DNA of 64,000 bases. Source: an uncultured Bacteroidota bacterium (lineage in GTDB: Bacteria; Bacteroidota; Bacteroidia; Bacteroidales; P3). The position numbers and the translations under genes were made by a program. The notes beneath the pieces were generated by a model. That model was not told the DNA's origin and searched no databases. It was given only the letters and a program-made list of their open reading frames with translations. The stretch is taken from NCBI GenBank assembly GCA_902790215.1, contig CADAQX010000020.1, forward strand, positions 1 through 64,000, read 5' to 3'. Shown in pieces: positions 59,179 to 64,000 of the stretch. How positions within the stretch are numbered: the first letter of the stretch is position 1; every line of letters begins with the position of its first letter.

Positions 59179-60135
59179 TCATGACTCGCCGGATAAAACC
59201 TCTGCTATCCTATCCATCACCTCTATCGGCTCTATCCCCTTCAGGCAAGGATAATCCCCTTTGCGGCAAGGCTTGTTGCCATACTTGGAACAGGGACGGC
59301 AGTCCATCTCTCTCTGCACTGCCCACGACGGGTCTTGTTTCCAGCCGTAAAAGCCCCTGCAGGGATGGGTAGCACCCCATATACTGACTACCGGCACACC
59401 CACACACGAAGCAAAGTGCATATTGGCAGAATCCATACTCACCATCACATCCAACGTGGCAATCCGCTCCAATTCCTCTTCAAAGCCAAACCGTCCGGCA
59501 AGCGATTCAACCCCTGCATACTTCCCAGCCCACGGCTCCAACACCTTTGCCTCGTCAGCGCTGCCAAACAGCAGCACCTTATACCCCCTTTCCGAAAGCA
59601 TTGAAACCAGCTGCTCCATCTTCTCTAACGGCCAGATCTTCCCTTTATGCTGGGCAAAAGGAGCCACGCCCACAGTCAGCACACCCCCGGCGGCACCTTT
59701 CACTTTCCAATATTCCCCCTCGGACACTTTTCCCCTCAGCCCACAGCGGTCAAACACACGGTCGTAGCGCCTCCACGTGGCCAACCCGCGAGAGCCGCGT
59801 TTCTTGATACTGTGCACCCTCACACCACGCAACCTGAACATCCAGTCCACTCCGATTGTCCGAAGCACATGATGCATATCAGCCACCACATCAGGCTTCA
59901 GGGACGACAGCTGCCTGTACAGCTCTCGAGGCTTCTGCCTCTTCTCGGTAGGGATATATTGCACATTTGCCACGCCCCGGAAAAGAGATGCCAGCCGTGG
60001 CGATCCTGCCATCAGAAAAAGAACATCGGGATTGGCCCCAGCCCGTTGCTTCAGCACCGGCTGCAGGATGGCCACATCGCCCAACGCCGAGAGCCGGACA
60101 ACCAGCACACGCCTGCTATATTCCTGCCCGTTCAC
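59179..60135 (-). CDS. Family 9 glycosyltransferase (heptosyltransferase-like)
   Basis: 318 residues, GT-B fold. N-terminal RVLVVRLSALGDVAILQPVL is the GT9 signature. Donor-site features include GVAPFAQHKGKIWPLEKMEQ and VSMDSANMHFASCVGVPVVS, then IWGATHPCRGFYGW. The C-terminus has a Cys cluster (CRPCSKYGNKPC and further Cys), common in this branch. Adds a sugar to LPS core or another surface glycan. It overlaps the DUF4254 gene stop by 4 nt; such pairs are frequent in Bacteroidota (as I recall). Confidence 0.93.
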   Translation of the reverse strand: MNGQEYSRRVLVVRLSALGDVAILQPVLKQRAGANPDVLFLMAGSPRLASLFRGVANVQYIPTEKRQKPRELYRQLSSLKPDVVADMHHVLRTIGVDWMFRLRGVRVHSIKKRGSRGLATWRRYDRVFDRCGLRGKVSEGEYWKVKGAAGGVLTVGVAPFAQHKGKIWPLEKMEQLVSMLSERGYKVLLFGSADEAKVLEPWAGKYAGVESLAGRFGFEEELERIATLDVMVSMDSANMHFASCVGVPVVSIWGATHPCRGFYGWKQDPSWAVQREMDCRPCSKYGNKPCRKGDYPCLKGIEPIEVMDRIAEVLSGES

Positions 60136-60734
60136 TTCTTGTTATACAACATGGGATTCAGCATCGGGTCGTTGTACATCTTCATCTGGCGGTATAGTTT
60201 CATTCTCTTCCGCCCATCAGCCAACTCCTGCAGCAGGTCATCAATGGCCTGCATCAGGTCGGCCCTCTGCTCCAGCAGCGTATTGTACTTGGCAAGACAG
60301 CGGGCGTGTTGGGCTTCGTCCACATCCGTCCGCGCCACCTCTATGCCGAAATGATAAATCTTAAGTGCCAATATCGACAGGCGGTCGATGGCCCAGGCCG
60401 GAGTCTCCGTGTTAATCTTGGCATCTGGACGCACCTCCACCGCTGCAAACTGCCGCATAAAGTGGTCGTCAATCTGCTCAACCATGTCTGTGCGTCGCTG
60501 GTTGGAGCGGTCTATCCACCTCTTCAGCCGCAAAGCCTCCACGGGGTCCACATCCTCGGGACGGATTAGATCCTCCAAATGCCACTGCACTGTATCCACA
60601 TAGCTTTTCTCCCACAGCAAATGCTCAAACGTGTCGGTGCCATAGGGGTTGTGTGTCGGTGCATCAACCGAATCTGTTTTATGATAATCAATAATTTGCC
60701 TTTCAAACAGGGCGAACATGTCTTTTGTGTCCAT
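60132..60734 (-). CDS. DUF4254 domain protein
   Basis: 200 residues from ATG 60734. That start is forced by the -7 box at 60739-60746; the longer frame to 60770 would precede the promoter. Entirely helical (LFERQIIDYHKTDS, LLWEKSYVDTVQWHLEDLIR, IDRLSILALKIYHFGIEV). Matches the DUF4254 family, which is often next to GT9 genes. Molecular role unknown, perhaps a helper in LPS synthesis (context only). Confidence 0.88.
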   Translation of the reverse strand: MDTKDMFALFERQIIDYHKTDSVDAPTHNPYGTDTFEHLLWEKSYVDTVQWHLEDLIRPEDVDPVEALRLKRWIDRSNQRRTDMVEQIDDHFMRQFAAVEVRPDAKINTETPAWAIDRLSILALKIYHFGIEVARTDVDEAQHARCLAKYNTLLEQRADLMQAIDDLLQELADGRKRMKLYRQMKMYNDPMLNPMLYNKK

Positions 60735-60738
60735 GGTG

Positions 60739-60746
60739 CAAAGATA
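60739..60746 (-). promoter_or_regulatory. -7 box directly before DUF4254 (possible leaderless mRNA)
   Basis: TATCTTTG on the minus strand (CAAAGATA on plus), ending 4 nt before the ATG at 60734. Same arrangement as at 56817. Confidence 0.55.
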
Positions 60747-60874
60747 CACTTTTTTTTTCACATACCGCAACTTCTGCTGCCCCAGCCTTCCGCTTCCCGG
60801 CCACAGGGGACAAAAGAAAGAGGACTGTCAAACAGCCCTCCTTCCAAACTATAATGCCATAAAAAAATAGTTTC

Positions 60875-61798
60875 TTAGATATCCCTAACCAGTCGCACAG
60901 CACGACCGAAATGGCGGTAAGCATAGCTCTGCGGCACAATCTTGTCGCTTGTGAAGTGCAGACCCAATGCCGTACTCGGACGCTGGGCAGTGGAAGACCA
61001 GTAGTTGCCGACTTGCGTGCCGTGGAAATCAAAGCCATCAACAGTCTTGCCATTGCGATACCCTGTCACGGGCAGAAACACAGCGCCCGTCTCTTCCATT
61101 TTTTGCCAGTCTTCTTCCGAATACCAATTTATATTATAATCCTGAGTGCCTACTCGGGGATTCAGTCCGGAAATAAACTTGACATTGGTGTCGGCTGGAG
61201 GTGTCCAGTTGTCAGGCAAAAGTATCAAACCATGATTAGCCAGAACTGCGCCCACGCCCAGTTTTGCCTCGGCATTGGGACGTCCTTTGATGAGATACTC
61301 CCACTCCTCCGATGTGAGCACACGCCATGCCCCTGGCAGCATGCCACCGTTCATTATGGGATTGTTGCGTCCCCAATCGGCTTTCATGCACGTACCTGTC
61401 AAGTTGTTCTTGGCGTCGCCGCCCGGCCAGTAGTCGCTGTTGGTGGTGCTGAACGAATAAGGCTGATAAGCCACTGCGCCGCTTTCCCAGCCACTGGTAC
61501 CCCATCCGAAAAGATCTATTGCATTGGTATTGGCTGCACCGATTGCGGAGTTGCCGCTGCCGATGGCTTCATACTGTGTGCTGGCAAAGTTCCATACAAC
61601 AGTTTTTGTTGCAACGTCGGTTATCAGACACTGCAGATTCCCTTTGGAGAAACGAACTTTTTTCTCCGGGCTGACTGAGAATTCGCCTTTCAGCATTCCG
61701 TCGCTAACTGCCACTAATGCGGGGTCTTCCTTCTTGCACGAGACCATTGTGGCCAAAGCCGTGACAAATATCGAAAGTATGACTAATGTTCTTTTCAT
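60875..61798 (-). CDS. Lipoprotein with a C-type-lectin-like (FISUMP/SUMF1-related) domain, paralogue 2
   Basis: 307 residues from ATG 61798, which gives lipobox ATMVSC; the longer frame to 61954 lies upstream of the -7 box. Same motif series as the protein at 58359: FSVSPEKKVRFSKGNL, DLFGWGTSGW, WRVLTSEEWEYLIK, LILLPDNWTPP, WQKMEETGAVFLPVTGYRNG, NYWSST and FGRAVRLVRD. It differs by a longer middle part. Probably surface exposed; ligand unknown. Confidence 0.78.
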   Translation of the reverse strand: MKRTLVILSIFVTALATMVSCKKEDPALVAVSDGMLKGEFSVSPEKKVRFSKGNLQCLITDVATKTVVWNFASTQYEAIGSGNSAIGAANTNAIDLFGWGTSGWESGAVAYQPYSFSTTNSDYWPGGDAKNNLTGTCMKADWGRNNPIMNGGMLPGAWRVLTSEEWEYLIKGRPNAEAKLGVGAVLANHGLILLPDNWTPPADTNVKFISGLNPRVGTQDYNINWYSEEDWQKMEETGAVFLPVTGYRNGKTVDGFDFHGTQVGNYWSSTAQRPSTALGLHFTSDKIVPQSYAYRHFGRAVRLVRDI

Positions 61799-61829
61799 TG
61801 ATACCTTTTTATCGTTATTATTGAGACTG

Positions 61830-61837
61830 CAAAAATA
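61830..61837 (-). promoter_or_regulatory. -7 box for the paralogue 2 lipoprotein
   Basis: TATTTTTG on the minus strand (CAAAAATA on plus), 31 nt before the ATG at 61798. Confidence 0.5.
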
Positions 61838-61898
61838 CACATTTTTTTTTACATGCAGACTTTTTTCCAAAAAATAATGCGGGAACCCGGCCGTCATG

Positions 61899-63116
61899 TC
61901 ACTTGCCAAACACCTTGGCAGCCTCGTCCATCTTCTGCGGCACATCCACTCCAAAGGGACAGCGTGTCATGCAGCTGCCGCAGTGGGTGCACTCCGAGGC
62001 ATGATGCGGAAGAGCATCGTATTGAGCCTGCAACTCAGGTGTCATTCCCTCGTTCTGCGACTTGTCCAGCAGTTCGTTCACCTTGGCAATAGGGATGCCC
62101 TGCGGGCAGGGCGAGCAATGGTTGCAATAGGTGCAGTCGCCTCCCTTGTCGGCCTTGGCGGGCTGCATCACGGCAGTATAGTCTTTCTCGGCCTCGGTGG
62201 CACGCAGATAGTGCAGGTCGGCCTTCAGCTCGTCAAGGTTGTCCACACCCAGGATGCAAGTGCTGATACAGGGTTTGGCCAGACAGTAGGCAATGCACTG
62301 CTCGGGCGTGAAAGCAACGCCCAAGGGCGAAGTCTTCTCGTCCAGCAAACGGCCTCCACCGCCGAATGTTTTCATCACAGTAACGCCGATGTGGTGCGAA
62401 GCGCAATAGTCATAAAACTCCACGCGTACCGGGTCAATGCCGGCCTGCAGGTTGTCCATGGCCCCTTTCTCCCACGGGATGGCGCCGCCACGCAGACGGT
62501 CGAAGGCGGGATTCAGCGAGAACATAATCACCTCTATCCATCCGCTCTTGGCGGCCATCAGTGCCACCTCGGCATTGTGGCTGCTCACACCTATGTGCTG
62601 TATCTTGCCCTCTTTTTTCAACTGAAAGACATATTCCAGGAAGGGGCTTCCCTCCAGTTCGTTCCACTCTTCCGGGCTGTCGGTGATGTGAATCATGCCC
62701 ACCTCAATGTGGTCGGTGCCCAGGCGTTGCAGCAAATCCTCAAAGCCCTGCCGGGTCTCTTCCACATCGCGGGTGCGGGTATGCTGACCATCTTTGAAAA
62801 TAGTACCGATATGCCCCTGTATTATCATGCGGTCGCGACGGCCTTTCAGTGCGATACCGATGTTCGAGCGGGTCACTGGATTGGCATCGTAAATGTCAAT
62901 GTAGTTCATGCCGCTGTCAAGCGCCATATCCATCAAAGCGATGGAGCCAGCCGAGTCCAGCTTCTCAAAGCCTCCGCAGCCAATACTAATCTCACTCACT
63001 TCCAAACCCGTGTTGCCAAGGGGACGGTAAGTCATTACATTCTTTGGTGCCTGATGGCATCCCATTGCCAACAGCGACACCGTCAGCACCAAATAATAAA
63101 ACTTCTTCATGTGCAA
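61899..63116 (-). CDS. Exported aldo/keto reductase-like protein with a C-terminal 4Fe-4S domain
   Basis: 405 residues. A lipoprotein-type signal (VLTVSLLAMGC) precedes an AKR barrel (YRPLGNTGLEVSEISIGCGG; GKIQHIGVSSHNAEVALMAA). Of the AKR tetrad, Asp (YIDIYDANP) and His (VGMIHITDS) remain, but the Tyr position is Asn and the Lys position is His (IIQGHIG). The end is a ferredoxin-like domain with two Cys clusters (CTYCNHCSPCP near 332; CTHCGSCMTRCPFG near 378). This combination suggests electron transfer or a different reaction. Some AKRs with 4Fe-4S tails share the His change (recalled, not checked). Start M1 or M3. Confidence 0.85.
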   Translation of the reverse strand: MHMKKFYYLVLTVSLLAMGCHQAPKNVMTYRPLGNTGLEVSEISIGCGGFEKLDSAGSIALMDMALDSGMNYIDIYDANPVTRSNIGIALKGRRDRMIIQGHIGTIFKDGQHTRTRDVEETRQGFEDLLQRLGTDHIEVGMIHITDSPEEWNELEGSPFLEYVFQLKKEGKIQHIGVSSHNAEVALMAAKSGWIEVIMFSLNPAFDRLRGGAIPWEKGAMDNLQAGIDPVRVEFYDYCASHHIGVTVMKTFGGGGRLLDEKTSPLGVAFTPEQCIAYCLAKPCISTCILGVDNLDELKADLHYLRATEAEKDYTAVMQPAKADKGGDCTYCNHCSPCPQGIPIAKVNELLDKSQNEGMTPELQAQYDALPHHASECTHCGSCMTRCPFGVDVPQKMDEAAKVFGK

Positions 63117-63216
63117 TATATTTTTTCATCGTAACGCGGCTTTGCTTTTTTTATTGTACAACTCACATTTTTCCTATACAATTTGCAAAAAAGTATTTAT
63201 ATCAAAAAAAGTTTGT

Positions 63217-63224
63217 ATCTTTGC
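63217..63224 (+). promoter_or_regulatory. -7 box for tig
   Basis: TATCTTTG fits TANNTTTG, 53 nt before the trigger factor start. Confidence 0.6.
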
Positions 63225-63277
63225 ATTTCGTTTTGAAATAATAAACTATCAATACATCAATAAATTATAGCAAAAAG

Positions 63278-64000
63278 ATGAATATCTCAAGAGAAAATTT
63301 AGGGGAATTGGACCTCAGAATCAGGATTGATATTACAGAAAACGACTATGCCGAGAAGGTTGCCAAACAGTTAAAAGAATACCAGCACAAGGCCACCGTT
63401 CCCGGATTTCGCAAAGGTATGGCCCCTATGGCCCTAATCCAGCGCATCTATAAGTCTGCCATCGTTGCCGACGCCGTTCAAGACCTCCTGGGTGAGTCTC
63501 TTTACAAATACCTCGATGACGAGAAACTCGACATCATCGGCTCTCCCCTCTCCAACGAGGAGATGACCGGCACCCCCGACTTTGCCAAAGACAAAGACTA
63601 CACCTTCTATTTCGACGCCGCCCTCTTCCCCGAAGTGAACATCGAATGGGAGAAAATCGACACCAAGCTCTGCTCCATCAAGACCACCGCAAAGGACATC
63701 GACACCCAAATCGAGGACATCACCGAGCGCTACGGCAAGTTTGAATCCCCCGAGACCGTCGTCGAAGGCTCCCACATCTATGGCAAGGCCATCGAACTGA
63801 CCAAAGAAGGCACCGACAAGGAAGGCGGCGTTTCCACCTTCTGCTCCTTCAAGTTAGACGACATAAAAGACCCCGAAATCACCGCTCTCTTCATCGGCAA
63901 AAAAGCTCAGGACGCCGTCGTCTTCAACCCCTCCAAAGCCTTCACACCCTCCCAGATTGAGAAAATCTTCCGTCTCGAAAACGCCGAGGCCAAGAAATTC
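63278..64000 (+). CDS. tig: Trigger factor (3' partial)
   Basis: The first 241 residues are present and the gene runs off the right edge. Ribosome-binding domain at the N-terminus (MNISRENLGELDLRIRID, then the signature PGFRKGMAPMALIQRIYKS near 48-66). The start of the PPIase-region follows (VVEGSHIYGKAIELTKEG). It is the chaperone at the ribosome exit tunnel. ATG 63278 gives the normal N-terminus. Divergent from the AKR gene. Confidence 0.95.
   Translation, partial: MNISRENLGELDLRIRIDITENDYAEKVAKQLKEYQHKATVPGFRKGMAPMALIQRIYKSAIVADAVQDLLGESLYKYLDDEKLDIIGSPLSNEEMTGTPDFAKDKDYTFYFDAALFPEVNIEWEKIDTKLCSIKTTAKDIDTQIEDITERYGKFESPETVVEGSHIYGKAIELTKEGTDKEGGVSTFCSFKLDDIKDPEITALFIGKKAQDAVVFNPSKAFTPSQIEKIFRLENAEAKKF

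Overview
The window looks like a chromosomal segment of a Bacteroidota (order Bacteroidales) bacterium. Support comes from several independent sources: a type IX secretion sorting domain at the left edge, frequent TANNTTTG-type -7 promoter boxes with few Shine-Dalgarno sites, Bacteroidota families (PG0541-like protein, DUF4249-like and DUF4254 proteins, PorT-like barrels, LytTR two-component system), and a Bacteroidota-style SRP RNA. Lysine 5,6-aminomutase genes suggest amino-acid fermentation. The species cannot be named from the sequence. Coding density is high and no phage, insertion sequence, integrase or CRISPR array was seen.

Layout. 1-6.7 kb: end of a secreted T9SS protein, DNA primase (dnaG), a sigma-54 activator, aroA, then a convergent pair of short chromate-family transporters. 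6.8-14.3 kb: yajC, then a TetR-controlled RND efflux operon (TetR, TolC, adaptor, RND pump, PG0541-like protein) interrupted by a four-helix-bundle gene flanked by inverted repeats. 14.9-25.2 kb: TPR protein, topA, a GT2 glycosyltransferase, PorT-like barrel, coaD, recG, GNAT and mltG. 25.2-27.4 kb: SRP RNA, a ZIP metal transporter whose start is unclear, and prfB. 27.5-34.5 kb (minus): an export operon TolC-HlyD-two ABC-2 permeases followed by a LytS/LytTR-type pair. 34.8-40.8 kb (minus): an unusual cluster of a small RyR protein, a two-RCK ion-channel-like protein ending in an RyR domain, a TIR-TM-SUMF1 protein, an M48 peptidase and a SUMF1 lipoprotein. This is the best candidate for an undescribed conflict or stress-signalling system. 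41-50.2 kb (minus): DUF4249-like lipoprotein, tcdA, a degenerate GH2 protein, a barrel protein, a CoA-transferase beta subunit, kamE and kamD. 51-56.7 kb (minus): GH25, RNase E/G, a 29-residue basic protein, HU, CPBP protease, tRNA-Arg(CCG), luxS, a lipoprotein and mtnN. 56.8-64 kb: a histidine kinase, two paralogous lipoproteins, GT9 and DUF4254, an exported Fe-S aldo/keto reductase homologue, and the start of trigger factor.

The most striking non-gene feature is a set of short repeats scattered between genes. Several families (called A, B, C, E, F here) are arrays of 7-8 nt units, and A, B and C fold into hairpins whose arms are such arrays. Family D is a separate pair of 109-bp imperfect palindromes. 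Copies of A and most of B sit just downstream of stop codons in the same orientation as the gene. Repeat sequence also appears inside coding sequence: a dnaG linker, the T9SS protein, and the C-terminus of the channel/RyR protein.
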